Assembly (NCBI GenBank): GCA_947623455.1
Contig: OX392527.1
Span: 14,194,001 to 14,258,000 of the forward strand
DNA length: 64,000 nt
Source of the DNA: Mimachlamys varia
Taxonomy: Eukaryota > Mollusca > Bivalvia > Pectinida > Pectinidae
Direction: 5' to 3'
Both the position numbers and the translations under genes were made by a program. The notes beneath the pieces were generated by a model that did no database searches, was not told the DNA's origin, and saw only the letters and a list, made by a program, of their open reading frames with translations. Below are positions 12,860 through 27,017 of the stretch, piece by piece (the stretch's first letter is position 1; every line of letters begins with the position of its first letter).

Positions 12860-15800
12860 TTGTTTGAGTGGAGGGGGTTGTGTTTGTGGTATTTGTGTTA
12901 GTGGAAGGGGTTGTGATTGTGATATTTGTGTTAGTGGAGGGGTTGTGTTTGTGGTGTTTGTTTGAGTGTAGGGGGTTGTGTTTGTGGTATTTGTGTGAGT
13001 GGAGGGGGTTGTGTTTGTGGTATTTGTGTGAGTGGAGGGGTTGTGTTTGTGGTGTTTGTTTGAGTGGAGGGGTTGTGTTTGTGGTATTTGTTTTAGTGGA
13101 GGGAGTTGTGTTTGTGGTATTTGTTTTAGTGGAGGGGGTTGTGTTTGTGGTATTTGTGTGAGTGAAGGGGGTTGTGTTTGTGGTATTTGTGTAAGTGGAG
13201 GGGGTTGTGTTTGTATTATTTGTGTGAGATGGAGGGATTGTGTTTGTATTATTTGTGTGAGTGGAGGGGTTTGTGTTTGTGCTAATTGTTTTAATGGAAG
13301 GGTTGTGTTTGTGGTATTTGTGTGAGTTGAAGGGTTGTGTTTGTAGTGTTTGTGTGAGTGGAGGGTTGTGTTAGTGGTATTTCTGTGAGTGGAGGAGGTT
13401 GTGTTTGTGTTTTTTTGTGAGTGGAGGGGTTGTGTTTGTGGTATTTGTGTGAGTTGAGGGGGTTGTGTTTGTGGTATTTGTGTGAGTGAAGGGGGTTGTG
13501 TTTGTGGTGTTTGTTTGAGTGGAGGGGTTGTGTTTGTGGTATTTGTGTGAGTGGAGGGGGTTGTGTTTGTGGTGTTTGTGTGAGTGGAGGGGGTTGTGTT
13601 TGTGGTGTTTGTTTGAGTGGAGGGGGTTGTGTTTGTGGTATTTGTTTGAGTGGAGGGGGTTGTGTTTGTGGTATTTGTGTTAGTGTAGGGGGTTGTGTTT
13701 GTGGCATTTGTGTGAGTGGAGGGGGTTGTGTTTGTGGTATTTGTGTGAGTGGAGGGGTTGTGTTTGTGGTGTTTGTTTGAGTGGAGGGGTTGTGTTTGTG
13801 GTATTTGTTTTAGTGGAGGGAGTTGTGTTTGTGATATTTGTTTTAGTGGAGGGGGTTGTGTTTGTGGTATTTGTGTGAGTGAAGGGGGTTGTGTTTGTGG
13901 TATTTGTGTAAGTGGAGGGGGTTGTGTTTGTATTATTTGTGTGAGATGGAGGGGTTGTGTTTGTATTATTTGTGTGAGTGGAGGGGTTTGTGTTTGTATT
14001 ATTTGTGTGAGTGGAGGGGGTTGTGTTTGTGGTATTGTGTGAGCGGAGGGGATGTGTTTGTGGTGTTTTTGTTAGTGGAGGGGATGTATTTGTATTATTT
14101 TGTGTGAGTGGAGGGGTTGTGTTTGTGCTAATTGTTTTAATGGAAGGGTTGTGTTTGTGGTATTTGTGTGAGTTGAAGGGTTGTGTTTGTAGTGTTTGTG
14201 TGAGTGGAGGGTTGTGTTAGTGGTATTTGTGTGAGTGGAGGGGGTTGTGTTTGTATTTGTGTGAGTGGAAGGGGTTGTGTTTGTGGTATTTGTGTGAGTT
14301 GAAGGGTTGTGTTTGTGGTATTTCTTTTAGTGGAGGGGTTGTGTTTGTATTAATCGTTTGAGTAGAGGAGGTTGTGTTTGTGGTATTTGTGTGAGTGGAG
14401 GGGGTTGTGTTAGTATTTTTGTGAGTTGAAGGATCGTGTTTGTGGTATTTGTGTGAATGGAGAGGATGTGTTTGTGGTATTTTTGTGAATGAAGGGGGTT
14501 GTGTTTGTGGTATTTGTGTGAATGGAAAGGATTGTGTTTAGGGTATTTTTGTTAGTGGAGGGGATGTGTTTGTATTATTTTGTGTTAGTGGCGGGGATGT
14601 GTTTGTATTATTTTGTTTGAGTGGAGGGGTTGTGTTTGTGATATTTGTGTGAGTGGAGGGTGTTGTGTTTGTGCTATTTCTGTTAGTGGAGGGGTTGTGT
14701 TTGTGGCATTTGTTTGAGTGGAGGGGGTTGTGTTTGTGGTATTTGTGTTAGTGGAAGGGGTTGTGATTGTGGTATTTGTGTTAGTGGAGGGGTTGTGTTT
14801 GTGGTGTTTGTTTGAGTGTAGGGGGTTGTGTTTGTGGTATTTGTGTGAGTGGAGGGGGTTGTGTTTGTGGTATTTGTGTGAGTGGAGGGGTTGTGTTTGT
14901 GGTGTTTGTTTGAGTGGAGGGGTTGTGTTTGTGGTATTTGTTTTAGTGGAGGGAGTTGTGTTTGTGGTATTTGTTTTAGTGGAGGGGGTTGTGTTTGTGG
15001 TATTTGTGTGAGTGAAGGGGGTTGTGTTTGTGGTATTTGTGAGATGGAGGGATTGTGTTTGTATTATTTGTGTGAGTGGAGGGGTTTGTGTTTGTATTAT
15101 TTGTGTGAGTGGAGGGGGTTGTGTTTGTAGTATTGTGTGAGTGGAGGGGTTGTGTTTGTGCTAATTGTTTTAATGGAAGGGTTGTGTTTGTGGTATTTGT
15201 GTGAGTTGAAGGGTTGTGTTTGTAGTGTTTGTGTGAGTGGAGGGTTGTGTTAGTGGTATTTCTGTGAGTGGAGGAGGTTGTGTTTGTGTTTTTTTGTGAG
15301 TGGAGGGGTTGTGTTTGTGGTATTTGTGTGAGTTGAGGGGGTTGTGTTTGTGGTATTTGTGTGAGTGAAGGGGGTTGTGTTTGTGGTGTTTGTTTGAGTG
15401 GAGGGGTTGTGTTTGTGGTATTTGTGTGAGTGGAGGGGGTTGTGTTTGTGGTGTTTGTGTGAGTGGAGGGGGTTGTGTTTGTGGTGTTTGTGTGAGTGGA
15501 GGGGGTTGTGTTTGTGGTATTTGTTTGAGTGGAGGGGGTTGTGTTTGTGGTATTTGTGTTAGTGGAAGGGGTTGTGATTGTGGTATTTGTGTTAGTGGAG
15601 GGGTTGTGTTTGTTTGAGTGTAGGGGGTTGTGTTTGTGGCATTTGTGTGAGTGGAGGGGGTTGTGTTTGTGGTATTTGTGTGAGTGGAGGGGTTGTGTTT
15701 GTGGTGTTTGTTTGAGTGGAGGGGTTGTGTTTGTGGTATTTGTTTTAGTGGAGGGAGTTGTGTTTGTGATATTTGTTTTAGTGGAGGGGGTTGTGTTTGT

Positions 15801-16200
15801 GGTATTTGTGTGAGTGAAGGGGGTTGTGTTTGTGGTATTTGTGTAAGTGGAGGGGGTTGTGTTTGTATTATTTGTGTGAGATGGAAGGGTTGTGTTTGTA
15901 TTATTTGTGTGAGTGGAGGGGTTTGTGTTTGTATTATTTGTGTGAGTGGAGGGGGTTGTGTTTGTAGTATTGTGTGAGTGGAGGGGGTTGTGTTTGTGGT
16001 ATTGTGTGAGCGGAGGGGATGTGTTTGTGGTGTTTTTGTTAGTGGAGGGGATGTATTTGTATTATTTTGTGTGAGTGGAGGGGTTGTGTTTGTGCTAATT
16101 GTTTTAATGGAAGGGTTGTGTTTGTGGTATTTGTGTGAGTTGAAGGGTTGTGTTTGTAGTGTTTGTGTGAGTGGAGGGTTGTGTTAGTGGTATTTGTGTG
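12860..16200. repeat. higher-order repeats of about 1.85-1.97 kb in the G/T array
   Basis: Distinctive unit orders recur with long offsets: the block at 12868 returns at 14718 (offset 1,850), the block at 13496 at 15375 (1,879), the block at 13749 at 15684 (1,935) and the block at 14011 at 15978 (1,967). The growing offset reflects whole-unit gains and losses between copies. A shorter 582-bp tandem copy follows (15978 to 16560). Confidence 0.75.
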
Positions 16201-17209
16201 AGTGGAGGGGGTTGTGTTTGTGTTTTTTTGTGAGTGGAGGGGTTGTGTTTGTGGTATTTGTGTGAGTTGAGGGGGTTGTGTTTGTGGTATTTCTGTTAGT
16301 GGAGGGGTTGTGTTTGTGGTATTTGTGTGAGTGGAGGTTGTTGTGTTTGTGGTGTTTGTTTTAGTGGAGGGGTTGTGTTTGTGGTATTTGTGTGAGTGAA
16401 GGGGGTTGTGTTTGTGGTATTTGTGTAAGTGGAGGGGGTTGTGTTTGTATTATTTGTGTGAGATGGAAGGGTTGTGTTTGTATTATTTGTGTGAGTGGAG
16501 GGGTTTGTGTTTGTATTATTTGTGTGAGTGGAGGGGGTTGTGTTTGTAGTATTGTGTGAGTGGAGGGGGTTGTGTTTGTGGTATTGTGTGAGCGGAGGGG
16601 ATGTGTTTGTGGTGTTTTTGTTAGTGGAGGGGATGTATTTGTATTATTTTGTGTGAGTGGAGGGGTTGTGTTTGTGCTAATTGTTTTAATGGAAGGGTTG
16701 TGTTTGTGGTATTTGTGTGAGTTGAAGGGTTGTGTTTGTAGTGTTTGTGTGAGTGGAGGGTTGTGTTAGTGGTATTTGTGTGAGTGGAGGGGGTTGTGTT
16801 TGTGTTTTTTTGTGAGTGGAGGGGTTGTGTTTGTGGTATTTGTGTGAGTTGAGGGGGTTGTGTTTGTGGTATTTCTGTTAGTGGAGGGGTTGTGTTTGTG
16901 GTATTTGTGTGAGTGGAGGTTGTTGTGTTTGTGGTGTTTGTTTGTGTGGAGGGGTTGTGTTTGTGGTATTTGTCTGAGTGGAGGGAGTTGTGTTTGTGGT
17001 ATTTGTGTTAGTGACGGGGGTTGTGTTTGTGGTATTTGTGTGAGTGGAGGGGGTTGTGTTTGTGGTATTTGTTTGAGTGGAGGATGTTGTGTTTGTGGTA
17101 TTTATGTTAGTGACGGGGGTTGTGTTTGTGGTATTTGTGTGAGTGGAGGGGGTTGTGTTTGTGGTATTTCTTTGAGTGGAGGGGTTGTGTTTGTGGTGTT
17201 TGTGTGAGT

Positions 17210-19300
17210 GGAGGGGTTGTGTTTGTGGTATTTCTGTGAGTGGAGGGGTTGTGTTTGTGGTGTTTGTGTGAGTGGAGGGGGTTGTGTTTGTATTTGTGTG
17301 AGTGGAAGGGGTTGTGTTTGTGGTATTTGTGCGAGTTGAAGGGTTGTGTTTGTGGTATTTCTTTTAGTGGATGGGTTGTGTTTGTATTAATCGTTTGAGT
17401 GGAGGGGGTTGTGTTTGTGGTATTTGTGTGAGTGGAGGGGGTTGTGTTAGTATTTTTGTGAGTTGAAGGATCGTGTTTGTGGTATTTGTGTGAATGGAGA
17501 GGATGTGTTTGTGGTATTTTTGTGAATGAAGGGGGTTGTGTTTGTGGTATTTGTGTGAATGGAACGGATTGTGTTTAGGGTATTTTTGTTAGTGGAGGGG
17601 ATGTGTTTGTATTATTTTGTGTGAGTGGAGGGGTTGTGTTTGTGGTATTGTGTGAGCGGAGGGGATGTGTTTGTGGTGTTTTTGTTAGTGGAGGGGATGT
17701 ATTTGTATTATTTTGTGTGAAAATGGAGGGGTTGTGTTTGTGCTAATTGTTTTAATGGAAGGGTTGTGTTTGTGGTATTTGTGTGAGTTGAAGGGTTGTG
17801 TTTGTAGTGTTTGTGTGAGTGGAGGGTTGTGTTAGTGGTATTTGTGTGAGTGTAGGGGGTTGTGTTTGTGTTTTTTTGTGAGTGGAGGGGTTGTGTTTGT
17901 GGTATTTGTGTGAGTTGAGGGGGTTGTGTTTGTGGTATTTGTGTTAGGGGAGGGGTTGTGTTTGTGGTATTTGTGTGAGTGGAGGGAGTTGTGTTTGTGG
18001 TATTTGTGTTAGTGACGGGGGTTGTGTTTGTGGTATTTGTGTGAGTGGAGGGGGTTGTGTTTGTGGTATTTCTGTGAGTGGAGGGGTTGTGTTTGTGGTG
18101 TTTGTGTGAGTGGAGGGGGTTGTGTTTGTATTTGTGTGAGTGGAAGGGGTTGTGTTTGTGGTATTTGTGCGAGTTGAAGGGTTGTGTTTGTGGTATTTCT
18201 TTTAGTGGATGGGTTGTGTTTGTATTAATCGTTTGAGTGGAGGGGGTTGTGTTTGTGGTATTTGTGTGAGTGGAGGGGGTTGTGTTAGTATTTTTGTGAG
18301 TTGAAGGATCGTGTTTGTGGTATTTGTGTGAATGGAGAGGATGTGTTTGTGGTATTTTTGTGAATGAAGGGGGTTGTGTTTGTGGTATTTGTGTGAATGG
18401 AACGGATTGTGTTTAGGGTATTTTTGTTAGTGGAGGGGATGTGTTTGTATTATTTTGTGTGAGTGGAGGGGTTGTGTTTGTGGTATTGTGTGAGCGGAGG
18501 GGATGTGTTTGTGGTGTTTTTGTTAGTGGAGGGGATGTATTTGTATTATTTTGTGTGAAAATGGAGGGGTTGTGTTTGTGCTAATTGTTTTAATGGAAGG
18601 GTTGTGTTTGTGGTATTTGTGTGAGTTGAAGGGTTGTGTTTGTAGTGTTTGTGTGAGTGGAGGGTTGTGTTAGTGGTATTTGTGTGAGTGGAGGGGGTTG
18701 TGTTTGTGTTTTTTTGTGAGTGGAGGGGTTGTGTTTGTGGTATTTGTGTGAGTTGAGGGGGTTGTGTTTGTGGTATTTCTGTTAGGGGAGGGGTTGTGTT
18801 TGTGGTATTTGTGTGAGTGGAGGGAGTTGTGTTTGTGGTATTTGTGTTAGTGACGGGGGTTGTGTTTGTGGTATTTGTGTGAGTGGAGGGGGTTGTGTTT
18901 GTGGTATTTCTGTGAGTGGAGGGGTTGTGTTTGTGGTGTTTGTGTGAGTGGAGGGGGTTGTGTTTGTATTTGTGTGAGTGGAAGGGGTTGTGTTTGTGGT
19001 ATTTGTGCGAGTTGAAGGGTTGTGTTTGTGGTATTTCTTTTAGTGGATGGGTTGTGTTTGTATTAATCGTTTGAGTGGAGGGGGTTGTGTTTGTGGTATT
19101 TGTGTGAGTGGAGGGGGTTGTGTTAGTATTTTTGTGAGTTGAAGGATCGTGTTTGTGGTATTTGTGTGAATGGAGAGGATGTGTTTGTGGTATTTTTGTG
19201 AATGAAGGGGGTTGTGTTTGTGGTATTTGTGTGAATGGAACGGATTGTGTTTAGGGTATTTTTGTTAGTGGAGGGGATGTGTTTGTATTATTTTGTGTGA
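17210..19300. repeat. 838-bp higher-order repeat, about 2.5 copies
   Basis: The marker agttgaaggatcgtg falls at 17461, 18299 and 19137, exactly 838 bp apart. Surrounding markers such as tgcgagttgaaggg and gaatggaacggattg keep the same spacing. The copies appear almost identical, which implies recent expansion. Confidence 0.85.
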
Positions 19301-20999
19301 GTGGAGGGGTTGTGTTTGTGGTATTTGTTTGAGTGGAGGGGTTGTGTTTGTGATATTTGTGTGAGTGGAGGGTGTTGTGTTTGTGCTATTTCTGTTAGTG
19401 GACGGGTTGTGTTTGTGGTATTTGTTTGAGTGGAGGGGGTTGTGTTTGTTGTATTTGTGTTACTGGAAGGTGTTGTGATTGTGGTATTTGTGTTAGTGGA
19501 GGGGTTGTGTTTGTGGTGTTTGTTTGAGTGTAGGGGGTTGTGTTTGTGGTATTTGTGTGAGTGGAGGGGGTTGTGTTTGTGGTATTTGTGTGAGTGGAGG
19601 GGTTGTGTTTGTGGTGTTTGTTTGAGTGGAGGGGGTTGTGTTTGTGGTATTTGTTTTAGTGGAGGGAGTTGTGTTTATGGTATTTGTTTTAGTGGAGGGG
19701 GTTGTGTTTGTGGTATTTGTGTGAGTGAAGGGGGTTGTGTTTGTATTATTTGTGTGAGATGGAGGGGTTGTGTTTGTATTATTTGTGTGAGTGGAGGGGG
19801 TTGTGTTTGTAGTATTGTGTGAGTGGAGGGGGTTGTGTTTGTGGTATTATGTGAGTTGAGGGGATGTGTTTGTGGTGTTTTTGTTAGTGGAGGGGATGTA
19901 TTTGTATTATTTTGTGTGAGTGGAGGGGTTGTGTTTGTGCTAATTGTTTTAATGGAAGGGTTGTGTTTGTGGTAATTGTGTGAGTTGAAGGGTTGTGTTT
20001 GTAGTGTTTGTTTGAGTGGAGGGTTGTGTTAGTGGTATTTGTGTGAGTGGAGGGGGTTGTGTTTGTGTTTTTTTGTGAGTGGAGGGGTTGTGTTTGTGGT
20101 ATTTGTTTGAGTTGAGGGGGTTGTGTTTGTGGTATTTCTGTTAGTGGAGGGGTTGTGTTTGTGGTATTTGTGTGAGTGGAGGGGGTTGTGTTTGTGGTGT
20201 TTGTTTGAGTGGAGGGGTTGTGTTTGTGGTATTTGTGTGAGTGGAGGGGGTTGTGTTTGTGGTATTTGTTTGAGTGGAGGGAGTTGTGTTTGTGGTATTT
20301 GTGTTAGTGACGGGGGTTGTGTTTGTGGTATTTGTGTGAATAGAGGGGGTTGTGTTTGTGGTATTTCTGTGAGTGGAGGGGTTGTGTTTGTGGTGTTTGT
20401 GTGAGTGGAGGGGGTTGTGTTTGTATTTGTGTGAGTGGAAGGGGTTGTGTTTGTGGTATTTGTGTGAGTTGAAGGGTTGTGTTTGTGGTATTTCTTTTAG
20501 TGGAGGGGTTGTGTTTGTATTAATCGTTTGAGTGGAGGGGGTTGTGTTTGTGGTATTTGTGTGAGTGGAGGGGGTTGTGTTAGTATTTTTGTGAGTTGAA
20601 GGATCGTGTTTGTGGTATTTGTGTGAATGGAGAGGATGTGTTTGTGGTATTTTTGTGAATGAAGGGGGTTGTGTTTGTACTATTTGTGTGAATGGAAAGG
20701 ATTGTGTTTAGGGTATTTTTGTTAGTGGAGGAGATGTGTTTGTATTATTTTGTGTGAGTGGAGGGGTTGTGTTTGTGGTATTTTTGTTAGTGGAGGGGAT
20801 GTGTTTGTATTATTTTGTGTGAGTGGAGGGGGTTGTGTTAGTATTTGTTTTAGTGGAGGGGTTGTGTTTATGGTATTTGTTTTAGTGGAGGGGGTTGTGT
20901 TAGTATTTGTTTTAGTGGAGGGGTTGTGTTTGTGGTATTTGTTTTAGTGGAGGGGGTTGTGTTAGTATTTGTTTTAGTGGAGGGGTTGTGTTTGTGGTA

Positions 21000-23900
21000 T
21001 TTGTTTTAGTGGAGGGGGTTGTGTTGGTATTTGTTTTAGTGGAGGGGGTTGTGTTTGTGGTGTTTGTTTTAGTGGAGGGGTTGTGTTTGTGGTATTTGTC
21101 TGAGTGGAGGGAGTTGTGTTTGTGGTATTTGTGTTAGTGACGGGGGTTGTGTTTGTGGTATTTTTGTGAGTGGAGGGGGTTGTGTTTGTGGTATTTGTTT
21201 GAGTGGAGGGAGTTGTGTTTGTGGTATTTGTGTTAGTGACGGGGGTTGTGTTTGTGGTATTTGTGTGAGTGGAGGGGGTTGTGTTTGTGGTATTTCTGTG
21301 AGTGGAGGGGTTGTGTTTGTGGTGTTTGTGTGAGTGGAGGGGGTTGTGTTTGTATTTGTGTGAGTGGAAGGGGTTGTGTTTGTGGTATTTGTGTGAGTTG
21401 AAGGGTTGTGTTTGTGGTATTTCTTTTAGTGTAGGGGTTGTGTTTGTATTAATCGTTTGAGTGGAGGGGGTTGTGTTTGTGGTATTTGTGTGAGTGGAGG
21501 GGGTTGTGTTAGTATTTTTGTGAGTTGAAGGATCGTGTTTGTGGTATTTGTGTGAATGGAGAGGATGTGTTTGTGGTATTTTTGTGAATGAAGGGGGTTG
21601 TGTTTGTGGTATTTGTGTGAATGGAAAGGATTGTGTTTAGGGTATTTTTGTTAGTGGAGGGGATGTGTTTGTATTATTTTGTGTGAGTGGAGGGGTTGTG
21701 TTTGTGGTATTTGTTTGAGTGGAGGGGTTGTGTTTGTGATATTTGTGTGAGTGGAGGGTGTTGTGTTTGTGCTATTTCTGTTAGTGGAGGGGTTGTGTTT
21801 GTGGTATTTGTTTGAGTGGAGGGGGTTGTGTTTGTGGTATTTGTGTGAGTGGAGGGGGTTGTGTTTGTGGTATCTGTTTGAGTGGAGGGAGTTGTGTTTG
21901 TGGTATTTGTGTTAGTGACGGGGGTTGTGTTTGTGGTATTTGTGTGAGTGGAGGGGGTTGTGTTTGTGGTATTTGTTTAAGTGGAGGGGGTTGTGTTTGT
22001 GGTATTTGTTTTAGTGGAGGGAGTTGTGTTTGTGGTATTTGTTTTAGTGGAGGGGGTTGTGTTTGTGGTGTTTGTTTGAGTGGAGGGGTTGTGTTTGTGG
22101 TATTTGTGTGAGTGGAGGGAGTTGTGTTTGTGGTATTTGTGTTAGTGACGGGGGCTGTGTTTGTGGTATTTGTGTGAGTGGAGGGGGTTGTGTTTGTGGT
22201 ATTTGTTTGAGTGGAGGGAGTTGTGTTTGTGGTATTTGTGTGAGTGGAGGGGGTTGTGTTTGTGGTATTTGTGTGAGTGAAGGGGGTTGTGTTTGTGGTA
22301 TTTGTGTAAGTGGAGGGGGTTGTGTTTGTATTATTGTGTGAGTGGAGGGGTTGTGTTTGTATTATTTGTGTGAGTGGAGGGTGTTGTGTTTGTAGTATTG
22401 TGTGAGTGGAGGGGGTTGTGTTTGTGGTATTGTGTGAGTGCAGGGGATGTGTGTGTGGTGTTTTTGTTAGTGGAGGGGATGTATTTGTATTATTTTGTGT
22501 GAGTGGAGGGGTTGTGTTTGTGCTATTTCTGTTAGTGGAGGGGTTGTGTTTGTGGTATTTGTTTGAGTGGAGGGGGTTGTGTTTGTGGTATTTGTGTTAG
22601 TGGAAGGGGTTGTGATTGTGGTATTTGTGTTAGTGGAGGGGTTGTGTTTGTGGTGTTTGTTTGAGTGTAGGGGGTTGTGTTTGTGGTATTTGTGTGAGTG
22701 GAGGGGGTTGTGTTTGTGGTATTTGTGTGAGTGGAGGGGTTGTGTTTGTGGTGTTTGTTTGAGTGGAGGGGTTGTGTTTGTGGTATTTGTTTTAGTGGAG
22801 GGGGTTGTGTTGGTATTTGTTTTAGTGGAGGGGGTTGTGTTTGTGGTGTTTGTTTTAGTGGAGGGGTTGTGTTTGTGGTATTTGTCTGAGTGGAGGGAGT
22901 TGTGTTTGTGGTATTTGTGTTAGTGACGGGGGTTGTGTTTGTGGTATTTTTGTGAGTGGAGGGGGTTGTGTTTGTGGTATTTGTTTGAGTGGAGGGAGTT
23001 GTGTTTGTGGTATTTGTGTTAGTGACGGGGGTTGTGTTTGTGGTATTTGTGTGAGTGGAGGGGGTTGTGTTTGTGGTATTTCTGTGAGTGGAGGGGTTGT
23101 GTTTGTGGTGTTTGTGTGAGTGGAGGGGGTTGTGTTTGTATTTGTGTGAGTGGAAGGGGTTGTGTTTGTGGTATTTGTGTGAGTTGAAGGGTTGTGTTTG
23201 TGGTATTTCTTTTAGTGTAGGGGTTGTGTTTGTATTAATCGTTTGAGTGGAGGGGGTTGTGTTTGTGGTATTTGTGTGAGTGGAGGGGGTTGTGTTAGTA
23301 TTTTTGTGAGTTGAAGGATCGTGTTTGTGGTATTTGTGTGAATGGAGAGGATGTGTTTGTGGTATTTTTGTGAATGAAGGGGGTTGTGTTTGTGGTATTT
23401 GTGTGAATGGAAAGGATTGTGTTTAGGGTATTTTTGTTAGTGGAGGGGATGTGTTTGTATTATTTTGTGTGAGTGGAGGGGTTGTGTTTGTGGTATTTGT
23501 TTGAGTGGAGGGGTTGTGTTTGTGATATTTGTGTGAGTGGAGGGTGTTGTGTTTGTGCTATTTCTGTTAGTGGAGGGGTTGTGTTTGTGGTATTTGTTTG
23601 AGTGGAGGGGGTTGTGTTTGTGGTATTTGTGTGAGTGGAGGGGGTTGTGTTTGTGGTATCTGTTTGAGTGGAGGGAGTTGTGTTTGTGGTATTTGTGTTA
23701 GTGACGGGGGTTGTGTTTGTGGTATTTGTGTGAGTGGAGGGGGTTGTGTTTGTGGTATTTGTTTAAGTGGAGGGGGTTGTGTTTGTGGTATTTGTTTTAG
23801 TGGAGGGAGTTGTGTTTGTGGTATTTGTTTTAGTGGAGGGGGTTGTGTTTGTGGTGTTTGTTTGAGTGGAGGGGTTGTGTTTGTGGTATTTGTGTGAGTG

Positions 23901-24540
23901 GAGGGAGTTGTGTTTGTGGTATTTGTGTTAGTGACGGGGGCTGTGTTTGTGGTATTTGTGTGAGTGGAGGGGGTTGTGTTTGTGGTATTTGTTTGAGTGG
24001 AGGGAGTTGTGTTTGTGGTATTTGTGTGAGTGAAGGGGGTTGTGTTTGTGGTATTTGTGTAAGTGGAGGGGGTTGTGTTTGTATTATTGTGTGAGTGGAG
24101 GGGTTGTGTTTGTATTATTTGTGTGAGTGGAGGGTGTTGTGTTTGTAGTATTGTGTGAGTGGAGGGGGTTGTGTTTGTGGTATTGTGTGAGTGCAGGGGA
24201 TGTGTGTGTGGTGTTTTTGTTAGTGGAGGGGATGTATTTGTATTATTTTGTGTGAGTGGAGGGGTTGTGTTTGTGCTATTTCTGTTAGTGGAGGGGTTGT
24301 GTTTGTGGTATTTGTTTGAGTGGAGGGGGTTGTGTTTGTGGTATTTGTGTTAGTGGAAGGGGTTGTGATTGTGGTATTTGTGTTAGTGGAGGGGTTGTGT
24401 TTGTGGTGTTTGTTTGAGTGTAGGGGGTTGTGTTTGTGGTATTTGTGTGAGTGGAGGGGGTTGTGTTTGTGGTATTTGTGTGAGTGGAGGGGTTGTGTTT
24501 GTGGTGTTTGTTTGAGTGGAGGGGTTGTGTTTGTGGTATT
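21000..24540. repeat. nested 1,786-bp duplication, left copy of the 6-kb block
   Basis: Inside the 6-kb block, markers repeat 1,786 bp apart: 21812/23598, 22057/23843, and the rare phrase gtgttggtatttgttttag at about 21021 and 22807. One 33-bp monomer is absent from the second internal copy near 24020, which reduces the offset to 1,753 bp further on (22406/24159). Confidence 0.85.
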
Positions 24541-27017
24541 TGTTTTAGTGGAGGGAGTTGTGTTTGTGGTATTTGTTTTAGTGGAGGGGGTTGTGTTTGT
24601 GGTATTTGTGTGAGTGAAGGGGGTTGTGTTTGTGGTATTTGTGTAAGTGGAGGGGGTTGTGTTTGTATTATTTGTGTGAGATGGAGGGGTTGTGTTTGTA
24701 TTATTTGTGTGAGTGGAGGGGGTTGTGTTTGTAGTATTGTGTGAGTGGAGGGGGTTGTGTTTGTGGTATTGTGTGAGCGGAGGGGATGTGTTTGTGGTGT
24801 TTTTGTTAGTGGAGGGGATGTATTTGTATTATTTTGTGTGAGTGGAGGGGTTGTGTTTGTGCTAATTGTTTTAATGGAAGGGTTGTGTTTGTGGTATTTG
24901 TGTGAGTTGAAGGGTTGTGTTTGTAGTGTTTGTGTGAGTGGAGGGTTGTGTTAGTGGTATTTGTGTGAGTGGAGGGGGTTGTGTTTGTGAATTTTTGTGA
25001 GTGGAGGGGTCGTGTTTGTGGTATTTGTGTGAGTTGAGGGGGTTGTGTTTGTGGTATTTCTGTTAGTGGAGGGGTTGTGTTTGTGGTATTTGTGTGAGTG
25101 GAGGTTGTTGTGTTTGTGGTGTTTGTTTGTGTGGAGGGGTTGTGTTTTTGGTATTTGTCTGAGTGGAGGGAGTTGTGTTTGTGGTATTTGTGTTAGTGAC
25201 GGGGGTTGTGTTTGTGGTATTTGTGTGAGTGGAGGGGGTTGTGTTTGTGGTATTTGTTTGAGTGGAGGGAGTTGTGTTTGTGGTATTTGTGTTAGTGACG
25301 GGGGTTGTGTTTGTGGTATTTGTGTGAGTGGAGGGGGTTGTGTTTGTGGTATTTCTGTGAGTGGAGGGGTTGTGTTTGTGGTGTTTGTGTGAGTGGAGGG
25401 GGTTGTGTTTGTATTTGTGTGAGTGGAAGGGGTTGTGTTTGTGGTATTTGTGCGAGTTGAAGGGTTGTGTTTGTGGTATTTCTTTTAGTGGATGGGTTGT
25501 GTTTGTATTAATCGTTTGAGTGGAGGGGGTTGTGTTTGTGGTATTTGTGTGAGTGGAGGGGGTTGTGTTAGTATTTTTGTGAGTGGAGGGGGTTGTGTTT
25601 GTGGTATTTCTGTGAGTGGAGGGGTTGTGTTTGTGGTGTTTGTGTGAGTGGAGGGGGTTGTGTTAGTATTTTTGTGAGTTGAAGGATCGTGTTTGTGGTA
25701 TTTGTGTGAATGGAGAGGATGTGTTTGTATTATTTTGTGTGAGTGGAGGGGTTGTGTTTGTGGTATTTGTTTGAGTGGAGGGGTTGTGTTTGTGATATTT
25801 GTGTGAGTGGAGGGTGTTGTGTTTGTGCTATTTCTGTTAGTGGACGGGTTGTGTTTGTGGTATTGTGTGAGCGGAGGGGATGTGTTTGTGGTGTTTTTGT
25901 TAGTGGAGGGGATGTATTTGTATTATTTTGTGTGAAAATGGAGGGGTTGTGTTTGTGCTAATTGTTTTAATGGAAGGGTTGTGTTTGTGGTATTTGTGTG
26001 AGTTGAAGGGTTGTGTTTGTAGTGTTTGTGTGAGTGGAGGGTTGTGTTAGTGGTATTTGTGTGAGTGGAGGGGGTTGTGTTTGTGTTTTTTTGTGAGTGG
26101 AGGGGTTGTGTTTGTGGTATTTGTTTGAGTTGAGGGGGTTGTGTTTGTGGTATTTCTGTTAGTGGAGGGGTTGTGTTTGTGGTATTTGTGTGAGTGGAGG
26201 GGGTTGTGTTTGTGGTGTTTGTTTGAGTGGAGGGGTTGTGTTTGTGGTATTTGTGTGAGTGGAGGGGGTTGTGTTTGTGGTATTTGTTTGAGTGGAGGGA
26301 GTTGTGTTTGTGGTATTTGTGTTAGTGACGGGGGTTGTGTTTGTGGTATTTGTGTGAATAGAGGGGGTTGTGTTTGTGGTATTTCTGTGAGTGGAGGGGT
26401 TGTGTTTGTGGTGTTTGTGTGAGTGGAGGGGGTTGTGTTTGTATTTGTGTGAGTGGAAGGGGTTGTGTTTGTGGTATTTGTGTGAGTTGAAGGGTTGTGT
26501 TTGTGGTATTTCTTTTAGTGGAGGGGTTGTGTTTGTATTAATCGTTTGAGTGGAGGGGGTTGTGTTTGTGGTATTTGTGTGAGTGGAGGGGGTTGTGTTA
26601 GTATTTTTGTGAGTTGAAGGATCGTGTTTGTGGTATTTGTGTGAATGGAGAGGATGTGTTTGTGGTATTTTTGTGAATGAAGGGGGTTGTGTTTGTACTA
26701 TTTGTGTGAATGGAAAGGATTGTGTTTAGGGTATTTTTGTTAGTGGAGGAGATGTGTTTGTATTATTTTGTGTGAGTGGAGGGGTTGTGTTTGTGGTATT
26801 TTTGTTAGTGGAGGGGATGTGTTTGTATTATTTTGTGTGAGTGGAGGGGGTTGTGTTAGTATTTGTTTTAGTGGAGGGGTTGTGTTTATGGTATTTGTTT
26901 TAGTGGAGGGGGTTGTGTTAGTATTTGTTTTAGTGGAGGGGTTGTGTTTGTGGTATTTGTTTTAGTGGAGGGGGTTGTGTTAGTATTTGTTTTAGTGGAG
27001 GGGTTGTGTTTGTGGTA

